Origin: Actinomyces viscosus
GTDB taxonomy: Bacteria; Bacteroidota; Bacteroidia; Flavobacteriales_D; Crocinitomicaceae
DNA length: 15,943 nt
Reading direction: 5' to 3'
Assembly: GCA_943326975.2 (NCBI GenBank)
Contig: CALPVI020000009.1
Coordinates: 1 to 15,943 of the forward strand
The position numbers were made by a program, and so were the translations under genes. The notes below the pieces were generated by a model. The model ran no database searches and had not been told where the DNA came from. It saw only the letters and a list, made by a program, of their open reading frames with translations. This document shows positions 1-6,877 of the stretch, in pieces (within the stretch, counting starts at the first letter, position 1; each line of letters starts with the position of its first letter).

Positions 1-2076
1 AATTGTTCTTTATATTTTCCAGATACAAATACTAAAATTGACTTTTCTACTCGATTTGAATTAGATGGAATCGAATTTCAAGAACCAAATGAACATTTTT
101 TTACATTTAACAATCCTTTCGGTGCATGTAAAAAATGTGAAGGTTATGGTCATGTAATTGGTATTGATGAAAACTTAGTAATTCCTAATAAATCGCTTAG
201 CATTTACGAAGGTGGAATTGTTGCTTGGAAAGGTGAAACAATGTCAGAATACCTTAATCAATTAGTTTTTAATGCGAAAAAGTTTGATTTTCCTATACAT
301 CGTCCTATAGGTGATTTGACAGAAACAGAATACCAATTATTATGGGAAGGAAATAAATACTTCACTGGACTTAATGAGTTTTTTAAATTTTTAGAAAGTC
401 AAACCTACAAAATTCAATACCGCGTTATGCTTTCTAGATACAGGGGTAAAACGCTATGTCCTGATTGCAGAGGAACACGTTTAAGAAAAGATACTAATAA
501 CGTTTTAATTGAAAATAAAACCATCACTGATATAGTTTTAATGCCTATTTCTGATGCGCTACAATTCTTTCAATCATTGGAGTTAAGTAATTACGATCAG
601 CAAGTTGCAAAACGAATTTTCCCTGAAATAGTAAATCGATTGAGTTTCTTAGAAGAAGTAGGTTTAGGATATTTAACATTGAATAGAGCTTCTAATTCCC
701 TTTCAGGAGGAGAATCACAAAGAATTAATCTTGCAACTTCATTAGGTTCAAGTTTGGTTGGTTCTATGTATATTTTAGATGAGCCAAGTATTGGATTACA
801 CCCTAGAGATACGCATCGTTTAATTAATGTTTTAAAAAATCTCCGTGATTTAGGCAATACAGTAATTGTTGTTGAACATGAAGAAGAAATGATGAAGGCA
901 GCTGATGAAATTATAGATATCGGTCCGATGGCAGGAGTTTATGGTGGCGAGGTTGTTTTTCAAGGCGGATTTGATCAATTGATACATTCTGACAGAAGTT
1001 TAACTGCAAAATATTTAACTCATCAAGAAACAATTCCTGTACCTACTAAAAGAAGAAATACAAAAAATAAAATTTCAATAACTGGAGCAAGATTAAACAA
1101 TCTAAAAAATGTTTCTGTAGATTTCCCCTTGAACAAATTAGTTTGTATTACAGGAGTAAGCGGTTCTGGTAAATCAACATTAGTGAAAGATTTACTTTAC
1201 CCTGCCATGCGAAAAGAGTTGGGATTAGTAGGTGACACAAACAATAATATACAATTAACTGGAGATTTCAAACAAATAAAAAACATTGAATTTATTGACC
1301 AAAACCCGATTGGTAAATCTTCGCGAAGTAATCCTGTTACATATGTCAAAGCATTTGACGATATACGTGAACTTTTTTCAAGACAACAAGTTTCAAAACT
1401 AAGAGGATATAAACCTGGATTTTTCAGTTTCAATGTAGAAGGTGGTAGATGTGAAATATGTGAAGGTGAAGGTGAAATTACTGTTGGAATGCAATTCATG
1501 GCTGATGTTCACTTAAAATGCGAACATTGTGATGGAAAACGATACAAACAAGAAACTTTAGAAATCGAATATAGAGGCAAAAACATCGCTGACATATTAG
1601 ATATGGACATTGAAAGTGCACTTGCTTTTTTTAGAGAAGGAAATGATAAATTAGACCAAAAAATTGCAGATAAAATTCAACCTTTATTTAATGTTGGTTT
1701 AGGCTATGTTCAACTTGGTCAATCTTCGAGTACTTTAAGCGGTGGTGAAGCACAACGTATCAAATTAGCTTCATTTTTAATTAATGGTTCAAGCTCATCT
1801 TCTACCCTATTTATTTTTGATGAACCAACAACAGGACTTCATTTTCATGATATTAATAAACTTTTAATTGCATTAAACGAATTAGTTAATATTGGTCATT
1901 CCGTAATCGTTATAGAACATAACACAGAAGTAATTAAATGTGCTGATTGGATCATCGACATTGGCCCTGAAGGTGGTGAAAAAGGTGGGAATATCGTTTT
2001 TGAAGGCATCCCTGAGGACCTAATTAAAATAAAGGGGAATTATACAGGCGAATTCTTAAAAGATAAATTGAATTAG
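1..2076 (+). CDS. uvrA: UvrA-family excinuclease ABC subunit A, 5'-truncated by the window edge
   Basis: UvrA is the damage-sensing ABC ATPase of nucleotide excision repair and acts as a dimer with UvrB. The reading frame is open from base 1; the ATG at 241 lies inside conserved UvrA sequence and is not the start. About 691 C-terminal residues are present of the roughly 930-950 usual for the family, so the first Walker A lies outside. Visible in order: a zinc module with CKKC (codons 127-138) and CPDC (457-468); the first ABC signature LSGGESQR with ILDEPSIGLH; the second Walker A GVSGSGKST (1153-1179); a second zinc module, CEIC (1450-1461) to CEHC (1519-1530); the second signature LSGGEAQR (from 1735); and Walker B IFDEPTTGLHF (1813 on). 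The linker after the second signature is LASFLINGSSSSST, not the usual LAxELSKRxTG. From memory this marks the second UvrA paralogue carried by many Flavobacteriia. Family assignment is certain; paralogue assignment is likely. Confidence 0.96.
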   Translation, partial: NCSLYFPDTNTKIDFSTRFELDGIEFQEPNEHFFTFNNPFGACKKCEGYGHVIGIDENLVIPNKSLSIYEGGIVAWKGETMSEYLNQLVFNAKKFDFPIHRPIGDLTETEYQLLWEGNKYFTGLNEFFKFLESQTYKIQYRVMLSRYRGKTLCPDCRGTRLRKDTNNVLIENKTITDIVLMPISDALQFFQSLELSNYDQQVAKRIFPEIVNRLSFLEEVGLGYLTLNRASNSLSGGESQRINLATSLGSSLVGSMYILDEPSIGLHPRDTHRLINVLKNLRDLGNTVIVVEHEEEMMKAADEIIDIGPMAGVYGGEVVFQGGFDQLIHSDRSLTAKYLTHQETIPVPTKRRNTKNKISITGARLNNLKNVSVDFPLNKLVCITGVSGSGKSTLVKDLLYPAMRKELGLVGDTNNNIQLTGDFKQIKNIEFIDQNPIGKSSRSNPVTYVKAFDDIRELFSRQQVSKLRGYKPGFFSFNVEGGRCEICEGEGEITVGMQFMADVHLKCEHCDGKRYKQETLEIEYRGKNIADILDMDIESALAFFREGNDKLDQKIADKIQPLFNVGLGYVQLGQSSSTLSGGEAQRIKLASFLINGSSSSSTLFIFDEPTTGLHFHDINKLLIALNELVNIGHSVIVIEHNTEVIKCADWIIDIGPEGGEKGGNIVFEGIPEDLIKIKGNYTGEFLKDKLN

Positions 2077-2083
2077 TTTTTTT

Positions 2084-2114
2084 TTGGTTATATTCTATTA
2101 ATATTATATATTTA
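2084..2114 (+). promoter_or_regulatory. possible sigma-A promoter for the GNAT-like gene
   Basis: TTG at 2084-2086, a 20-base spacer, then TATATTTA at 2107-2114. This matches the Bacteroidota pattern TTG-N(17-23)-TAnnTTTG except for the last base. It lies 30 bases before the ATG at 2145. The region is very A/T-rich, so a chance match is possible. Confidence 0.35.
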
Positions 2115-2144
2115 GTTAAAAGTATTCTAATTCAATAGTCAAAA

Positions 2145-2636
2145 ATGAATATCATTCAAAAAAACATATTGAATCAATACGATAAAGCCTTTGTTTATGC
2201 TTGTTGGAACGAAGTCTATCCTGAAAGATTTTGTTTCAATGAATACATCCAGTTTGAATTATATATAAGTCAATTACAATCGCAAAGACATTTCATGTTA
2301 TTAAATGATTTTCAAAATCCGATAGGTTGGCTTTGCACTTTTGAAAGAGAAGAACAAACTTGGTTTGTAATGTTAATTGATAATAGATATAAAAACAAAC
2401 AAGGTGGTAGTCAATTATTAAAAGCCGCAAAATCAGTTTATGAAGAATTGATTGGTTGGATGATAGTAGACGATGAGGCAATTTGTAAAAATAACATACC
2501 CTATCAGTCACCTGTTGAGTTTTATAAAAAGAATTTATTTCAATCTGTACCAAATACAAGAGAAGTAATTAGAGGTATTTATCTTGAAAAAATGAGATGG
2601 CACAAGGACTTTGAAATGAAATTTTCACCTAATTAG
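2145..2636 (+). CDS. GNAT-like N-acetyltransferase, substrate unknown
   Basis: A 163-residue protein, the usual length for a single GNAT domain. GNAT enzymes transfer an acetyl group from acetyl-CoA to an amine. The part resembling the acetyl-CoA loop is NKQGGSQLL (residues 84-92), after a predicted beta-strand TWFVMLID (72-79). A late YQSPVEFYKKNLF stretch (120-132) resembles the strand-helix block near the GNAT C-terminus. The Q/RxxGxG/A motif is degenerate (KQGGSQ), so activity is not assured. The ATG at 2145 follows an A-run without a Shine-Dalgarno sequence, as for most genes here. It lies 68 bases after uvrA in the same direction and may be partly read through from it. No substrate can be inferred. 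Confidence 0.7.
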   Translation: MNIIQKNILNQYDKAFVYACWNEVYPERFCFNEYIQFELYISQLQSQRHFMLLNDFQNPIGWLCTFEREEQTWFVMLIDNRYKNKQGGSQLLKAAKSVYEELIGWMIVDDEAICKNNIPYQSPVEFYKKNLFQSVPNTREVIRGIYLEKMRWHKDFEMKFSPN

Positions 2637-2673
2637 TCTGTCATTTTTACATTTTTACTGAAATTTTGCCATT

Positions 2674-2712
2674 TTAACATTCGTTAATAAACTACTTAAC
2701 ATTCTTTAACAT
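2674..2712 (+). repeat. TTAACAT repeats upstream of htrA
   Basis: TTAACATTCGTTAA at 2674-2687 is a perfect inverted repeat (TTAAC-ATTC-GTTAA). It recurs as TTAACATTCTTTAA at 2696-2709 with one change, and TTAACAT starts again at 2706. The start-to-start distances are 22 and 10 bases, close to two turns and one turn of the helix. The array ends four bases before the sigma-54-like element of htrA. It looks like a regulator-binding array, but the regulator is unknown. Confidence 0.5.
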
Positions 2713-2715
2713 CGA

Positions 2716-2731
2716 TGGTATAACTTTTGCT
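2716..2731 (+). promoter_or_regulatory. sigma-54-like -24/-12 promoter for htrA
   Basis: TGGTATAACTTTTGCT fits the sigma-54 consensus TGGCAYRNNNNTTGCW with a single mismatch (T for C at the fourth base). The invariant GG (2717-2718) and GC (2729-2730) are separated by exactly 10 bases. Transcription would begin near 2742, giving a leader of about 50 bases before the ATG at 2793. A weaker sigma-A-like -7 element, TATCTTCG, lies at 2745-2752 but has no TTG at normal distance. The sequence match is direct; use by RpoN is inferred. Confidence 0.55.
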
Positions 2732-2792
2732 ATTTCTGTTTCGTTATCTTCGCAATAGAAAATTAATTACGAACAAAAAAACACATTCAACA

Positions 2793-4265
2793 ATGAAAAC
2801 CAATCTTAAAAACATCGGTTTAGGACTACTTGGTGGAATGTTACCACTAGGAGCATATTTAATTTTACAATCATCAAATCCTATCGACAATTCCGATAGA
2901 ATTTTTGATGGAAAAAACACAATCGGACAATTTACAGGTTTTGATGGAATCCCTGTTGGTTCTGAAAGTTTTGTTGAAGCTTCAGAAAACTCCCTTAATT
3001 CTGTTGTTCACGTTACAACCAAAATTGTTACCACAAATTTTCAACGTGATTTATTCTCTGAATTTTTCTATGGACCAGGTGCAGGAGGAAAAGAATTTAA
3101 ACAATTTGGTTCAGGTTCAGGTTCAGGAGTAATCATTTCATCTCAAGGCTATATTGTTACCAACAACCATGTTATTGACAATGCAAGTGAAATCGAAGTA
3201 ATCTTAAATGATAATTCAAAGTACACTGCAAAAATTGTTGGTACTGATCCATCGACTGATATTGCCGTTTTAAAAATTGAAGGATCTAACTTTCAAGCTA
3301 TTCCAATGGGGAATAGTGACGAAGTAAGAGTTGGTCAATGGGTTTTAGCAGTTGGAAATCCTTTTAACTTAACCTCTACTGTTACTGCAGGAATTGTATC
3401 TGCGAAAGCAAGAAATATAAATTTATTATCTGATAGAACTTCTGGAAGTATTGTTCCAATTGAATCATTTATACAAACTGATGCAGCTGTAAATCCTGGA
3501 AATAGCGGTGGTGCATTAGTTAATACAAGAGGTGAATTAATCGGTATCAATACTGCAATCGCTTCACAAACTGGAAGTTATTCTGGTTATTCATTTGCAA
3601 TACCTGTTAACTTAGCTCAAAAAGTAATTAGTGACATCATAGATTATGGTATTGTTCAAAGAGCCTTTTTAGGGGTTCAAATTGCTGACATCAATCAAGA
3701 AATCAAAGAAAAAAATAATTTACCTAATTTAAAAGGTGTATTTATTTCTAAAGTTACAGAAGATGGAAGCGCAGACAAAGCTGGATTAAAAGATGGTTCT
3801 GTCATTCTTAAAATTGGATCAAAAGAAGTGAACTCAGTTGCAGCATTACAAGAAGAAGTTGGAAAAAGAAGACCTGGTGATAAAGTATCTATTACGGTTA
3901 GAGAAAAAGACGGAGATGAAGTTATAAAAGAATTAGTCTTGCGTAATGCTGATGGAGAGACGAAGTTAATGACTAAAACAGAAGTTCAAAAAAATATGGC
4001 ATTAGGTGCAACTTTTAGTGAATTATCGAGTAAAGATAAAAAAGAGTTGAACATCAATACTGGAGTTAAAATTCAAACTTTAGCTGCAGGTAAATTGAAA
4101 TCAATCGGTTTACAGGAAGGAGATGTAATTGTTAAAGTAAATAACGAAGTGATAGAATCAGTTGAACAATTGACAAATAAATTGAACAATCAAGGAAATC
4201 GCGGAATATTATTAGAAATAATTACACAGAGTGGAATGAGGGAATTCAAGGGTTTCGGATTGTAA
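2793..4265 (+). CDS. htrA: HtrA/DegP-type periplasmic serine protease with two PDZ domains
   Basis: An envelope protein-quality-control serine endopeptidase of 490 residues. The start is the ATG at 2793. The frame stays open upstream to a TTG at 2727, but that would put a charged 22-residue leader before the hydrophobic segment and would overlap the promoter. Residues 8-26 are hydrophobic with no clear signal-peptidase site, so the protein may stay anchored in the inner membrane. The trypsin-like domain carries the triad His126 (TNNHV), Asp156 (STDIAV) and Ser238 (GNSGGA). PDZ1 spans about residues 292-385 and a more divergent PDZ2 about 400-490. A Gly-Ser run before GVII is encoded by three GGTTCA units (3108-3125). 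The gene is monocistronic, with its own promoter region and a terminator after the stop. Family assignment is very secure; DegP versus DegQ/DegS subtype is not. Confidence 0.95.
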   Translation: MKTNLKNIGLGLLGGMLPLGAYLILQSSNPIDNSDRIFDGKNTIGQFTGFDGIPVGSESFVEASENSLNSVVHVTTKIVTTNFQRDLFSEFFYGPGAGGKEFKQFGSGSGSGVIISSQGYIVTNNHVIDNASEIEVILNDNSKYTAKIVGTDPSTDIAVLKIEGSNFQAIPMGNSDEVRVGQWVLAVGNPFNLTSTVTAGIVSAKARNINLLSDRTSGSIVPIESFIQTDAAVNPGNSGGALVNTRGELIGINTAIASQTGSYSGYSFAIPVNLAQKVISDIIDYGIVQRAFLGVQIADINQEIKEKNNLPNLKGVFISKVTEDGSADKAGLKDGSVILKIGSKEVNSVAALQEEVGKRRPGDKVSITVREKDGDEVIKELVLRNADGETKLMTKTEVQKNMALGATFSELSSKDKKELNINTGVKIQTLAAGKLKSIGLQEGDVIVKVNNEVIESVEQLTNKLNNQGNRGILLEIITQSGMREFKGFGL

Positions 4266-4286
4266 ATCATGAAAGGCATGATTTTT
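4264..4286 (+). terminator. rho-independent terminator-like hairpin after htrA
   Basis: AAATCATG (4264-4271) pairs perfectly with CATGATTT (4277-4284) across a five-base loop, and a T-run continues to 4286. The stem is A/T-rich and overlaps the TAA stop, so termination may be only partial. Confidence 0.6.
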
Positions 4287-4323
4287 GTTAAGAAGAAAAC
4301 TTTTAAAATTATCTAATTAATAT

Positions 4324-4355
4324 TTGGATAACACTGTTTTTTCGCCGTAACTTTG
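4324..4355 (+). promoter_or_regulatory. Bacteroidota sigma-A promoter for rpoD
   Basis: TTG at 4324-4326, a 21-base spacer and a perfect TAnnTTTG element, TAACTTTG, at 4348-4355. Transcription would begin around 4361, giving a leader of about 40 bases. This is the cleanest promoter in the window and implies that RpoD transcribes its own gene. Confidence 0.75.
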
Positions 4356-4384
4356 TATCGATTTTCCAATTATATATTAAAAAC

Positions 4385-4390
4385 AGGAGG
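4385..4390 (+). promoter_or_regulatory. strong Shine-Dalgarno sequence before rpoD
   Basis: AGGAGG lies 11 bases before the rpoD ATG at 4402. The other genes whose 5' ends are visible have A/T-rich leaders with no comparable motif, except the GNAT gene starting at 15587, where GGAGG is part of the upstream gene's coding sequence. This site supports the ATG at 4402. Confidence 0.8.
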
Positions 4391-4401
4391 ACAAGAAGAG
4401 A

Positions 4402-5268
4402 ATGAGACAGCTTAAAATTACGAAGTCGATTACCAATCGTGAGAGTCAATCACTTGACAAGTACTTACAAGACATTGGTAAAGAGGAGTTGATAACTGCA
4501 GAGGAAGAAGTTGAGCTGGCACGTAAGATCAGGAACGGAGATCAAAGGGCTTTAGAGAAATTAACTCGAGCAAATTTGCGTTTCGTAGTTTCTGTTGCTA
4601 AACAATATCAGAATCAAGGGCTAACCCTTCCAGATTTGATTAACGAGGGAAATTTGGGTCTAATTAAAGCGGCTCAAAAATTTGATGAAACACGTGGATT
4701 CAAATTTATTTCTTACGCTGTATGGTGGATTCGTCAATCAATTTTACAAGCTTTAGCTGAACAAGCGCGTATCGTACGTTTACCATTAAACCAAGTTGGT
4801 TCATTGAACAAAATCAACAAGGCTTTTTCAAGATTGGAACAAGAATTCGAAAGACCACCATCTGCTGAAGAATTAGCAGAGGCTTTGGAAGTTCCTGAGG
4901 ACAAGATTAAAGAGAGTTTAAGTGTTTCTGGACGCCACGTATCAATGGATGCTCCCCTATCTTCTGCTGAAGACGGAGGTACATTAATGGATGTAATGGC
5001 AAATACTGATTCTCCTAAAGCAGATCATGTATTGATGGCTGAATCTTTACAAAGAGAAATCGAACGTTCTTTAAGTACATTGACTGATAAAGAAAGAGAG
5101 ATTATTCGTTTGTTTTTCGGAATTGGAATGAATCATGGTTTAACTTTAGAAGAAATTGGAGCTAAATTCAATTTAACAAGAGAAAGAGTTAGACAAATTA
5201 AAGAAAAAGCGATTCGTAGATTAAGACATACATCTCGAAACAAATTATTAAAGGCTTATTTAGGATAA
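4402..5268 (+). CDS. rpoD: Primary sigma-70 factor RpoD/SigA, short Bacteroidota form
   Basis: The housekeeping sigma factor that directs RNA polymerase to most promoters. At 288 residues it lacks the long acidic region 1.1 found in proteobacterial RpoD and begins almost directly with region 1.2 (DKYLQDIGKEELITAEEE, residues 19-36). Region 2 covers about 56-126, with the core-binding and -10 recognition sequence DLINEGNLGLIKA (78-90) and KFISYAVWWIRQSI (101-114). Region 3 covers about 136-210. Region 4 covers about 224-276, with the -35 helix-turn-helix LTLEEIGAKFNLTRERVRQI (247-266). The gene is monocistronic, bounded by its own promoter and a strong terminator. The strong Shine-Dalgarno sequence is unusual for this phylum. 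Identification is secure. Confidence 0.98.
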   Translation: MRQLKITKSITNRESQSLDKYLQDIGKEELITAEEEVELARKIRNGDQRALEKLTRANLRFVVSVAKQYQNQGLTLPDLINEGNLGLIKAAQKFDETRGFKFISYAVWWIRQSILQALAEQARIVRLPLNQVGSLNKINKAFSRLEQEFERPPSAEELAEALEVPEDKIKESLSVSGRHVSMDAPLSSAEDGGTLMDVMANTDSPKADHVLMAESLQREIERSLSTLTDKEREIIRLFFGIGMNHGLTLEEIGAKFNLTRERVRQIKEKAIRRLRHTSRNKLLKAYLG

Positions 5269-5273
5269 GATTT

Positions 5274-5305
5274 AAGGCTGTCGGCGAAAGTTGACAGCCT
5301 TTTTT
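5274..5305 (+). terminator. strong intrinsic terminator after rpoD
   Basis: AAGGCTGTC (5274-5282) pairs with GACAGCCTT (5293-5301). The stem continues through two G-U pairs to a C-G pair closing a GAAA tetraloop (5286-5289), for 12 pairs in all. Six T residues follow from 5300 to 5305. Confidence 0.9.
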
Positions 5306-5356
5306 GCTTTATTCTTTTAGATAATTACATAGTATATTAACATCAAAAAAAAAACA

Positions 5357-6808
5357 ATGGCAACTGATTTAGGTTACGAAACAGTTTTAAAATCTCACGT
5401 AGAAAGAGAACGTGCAGCAGTTAAACTTTCAAGTAAAGTTGGAGAACTTTTGTATGACAAAGGAATTGAATTAGTATTATTCCGTAATCATTTAACGGAT
5501 ATCACTATTTCTGAAATCTTAAATTTACATGAATACGCTGGTAAAGTAGTTAACAAACCAATCGATGTTTTTACAACTTCAGAACTAGCTGAAGAGATTT
5601 TAAAATTGAACTTCGCACCTGCTAAAATTGACATAGGTAAATTAGCAAGTGAGTGGATCGCTGAAAAAGACAACCATTCTTCTCAAGCAAATTTCTTATT
5701 CAGTAAATTAGAAAAAATTGGAAGTTCTGCTCAAGAGAATTTTGATCCAAGAGATGTTGTTTTATACGGTTTTGGTCGTATTGGTCGTTTAGCTGCTCGT
5801 GAATTAATCAAACAAGCTGGAAAAGGACAACAATTACGTTTGCGTGCAATCGTAACAAGAGGTTCTTCTGATAAAGATATTATTAAAAGAGCTGCTTTGT
5901 TAAGAAACGATTCAGTTCACGGAGCATTCAAAGGTTCAGTAATTGAAGACTTAGAAAATAAAGCATTAATTATCAATGGACAAATCGTTCAAATGATTGA
6001 TGCAAGTAACCCAGAAGATGTTGATTATACTGCATATGGAATTAACAATGCATTAGTTATCGATAATACAGGTGTTTTCACAGATCGAACTGCATTATCT
6101 CGTCACTTACAAGCTAAAGGTGTATCTAAAGTATTATTAACTGCTCCAGGAAAAGAAATTCCAAATATCGTTTACGGAATTAATCAAGGTGAATTAGATG
6201 TTGAAAATGAAAATATATTCTCAGCTGCATCTTGTACTACAAACGCTATTTCTCCAGTTTTAAAAGTAGTTAATGATAAAATTGGTGTAGTTAAAGGTCA
6301 TATTGAAACTGTTCACGCATACACAAATGACCAAAACTTATTGGACAATATGCATAAAAGTTCAAGAAGAGGTCGTTCAGCTGCAGTAAACATGGTAATT
6401 ACTTCTACAGGAGCTGGTGCTGCTGTAACTAAAGTTATTCCTAACTTAAAAGATAAATTAACAGCTAATGCAGTTCGTGTACCAACTCCAAATGGTTCTT
6501 TAGCTATCTTAAGTTTACAATTAGAAAAACCAACAAATGTAGATGATATAAATGCAATATTAAAGGACGCTGCATTAAACGGTGAATTAGTAAATCAAAT
6601 TTACTATTCTTTTGATCCTGAGTTAGTTTCTTCAGATATCATCGGTAACACTTGTTGTTCAGTATTTGATTCTAAAGCAACTATCGTTTCTCCTGATGGA
6701 TTAAATGTTGTATTATATGCTTGGTATGATAATGAGTTTGGATATACTAAACAAGTTATTCGTTTAGCTAAACATGTTGCACAAGTAAGAAGAGCAATTT
6801 ACTATTAA
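5357..6808 (+). CDS. gap: Glyceraldehyde-3-phosphate dehydrogenase, long form with N-terminal extension
   Basis: Converts glyceraldehyde-3-phosphate, phosphate and NAD(P)+ to 1,3-bisphosphoglycerate in central carbon metabolism. The 483 residues exceed the usual ~335 because about 130 residues precede the Rossmann motif GFGRIGR (138-144). This extension is mostly helical, has no signal peptide and is not a domain I can name; the long form is known in Bacteroidota and some other bacteria. The catalytic cysteine is Cys293 in SAASCTTN, the proton-relay histidine is His320 in VHAYTNDQN, and the C-terminal YDNEFGYT signature is present. The usual Asp after the second Rossmann strand (VAINDL in common GapA) is replaced by AIVTRG, so the cofactor may be NADP or both. 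The ATG at 5357 follows a long A-run without a Shine-Dalgarno sequence. I see no convincing promoter in 5306-5356, although rpoD is terminated just upstream. Confidence 0.95.
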   Translation: MATDLGYETVLKSHVERERAAVKLSSKVGELLYDKGIELVLFRNHLTDITISEILNLHEYAGKVVNKPIDVFTTSELAEEILKLNFAPAKIDIGKLASEWIAEKDNHSSQANFLFSKLEKIGSSAQENFDPRDVVLYGFGRIGRLAARELIKQAGKGQQLRLRAIVTRGSSDKDIIKRAALLRNDSVHGAFKGSVIEDLENKALIINGQIVQMIDASNPEDVDYTAYGINNALVIDNTGVFTDRTALSRHLQAKGVSKVLLTAPGKEIPNIVYGINQGELDVENENIFSAASCTTNAISPVLKVVNDKIGVVKGHIETVHAYTNDQNLLDNMHKSSRRGRSAAVNMVITSTGAGAAVTKVIPNLKDKLTANAVRVPTPNGSLAILSLQLEKPTNVDDINAILKDAALNGELVNQIYYSFDPELVSSDIIGNTCCSVFDSKATIVSPDGLNVVLYAWYDNEFGYTKQVIRLAKHVAQVRRAIYY

Positions 6809-6825
6809 TCAATAGTTTAAAATAT

Positions 6826-6862
6826 AAAAACTCCGTTTCAAAATTGAAACGGAGTTTTTTTT
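6826..6862. terminator. bidirectional intrinsic terminator between gap and the flavoprotein gene
   Basis: The left arm (6826-6841) is five A residues followed by CTCCGTTTCAA. It pairs perfectly with TTGAAACGGAG followed by T residues (6844-6859), and the T-run extends to 6862. The A-run of the left arm reads as T on the other strand, so the hairpin can end both the plus-strand gap transcript and the minus-strand transcript that stops at 6878. Confidence 0.9.
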
Positions 6863-6877
6863 GAATTTTAATCTCAA

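Noticed and set aside
241..243. ATG as the start of the uvrA gene
   Set aside because: The same frame is open from base 1 and encodes recognisable UvrA sequence upstream, including the first CxxC pair at 127-138, so the gene begins before the window.
597..857. Minus-strand open frame opposite uvrA
   Set aside because: It lies entirely inside conserved uvrA coding sequence and its translation resembles no protein; it is a shadow frame, like those at 1197-1499, 2293-2559, 3335-3550, 5488-5673, 7107-7343 and 9501-9725.
2077..2085. Run of nine T residues after uvrA as a terminator
   Set aside because: No stable hairpin precedes it; the upstream bases are A/T-rich without a matching stem.
2727..2792. 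TTG at 2727 as the htrA start, adding 22 residues
   Set aside because: The extension is basic, lies before the hydrophobic N-terminus and overlaps the promoter region; the ATG at 2793 gives a normal export signal.
3108..3125. GGTTCA triple repeat as a phase-variable tract
   Set aside because: Three six-base units keep the frame and encode the Gly-Ser run common in HtrA proteases; too short and in-frame to act as a switch.
5306..5356. Promoter for gap
   Set aside because: No TAnnTTTG-like element at proper spacing to a TTG was found; the only TTG (5304-5306) overlaps the rpoD terminator and the best downstream match is poor.
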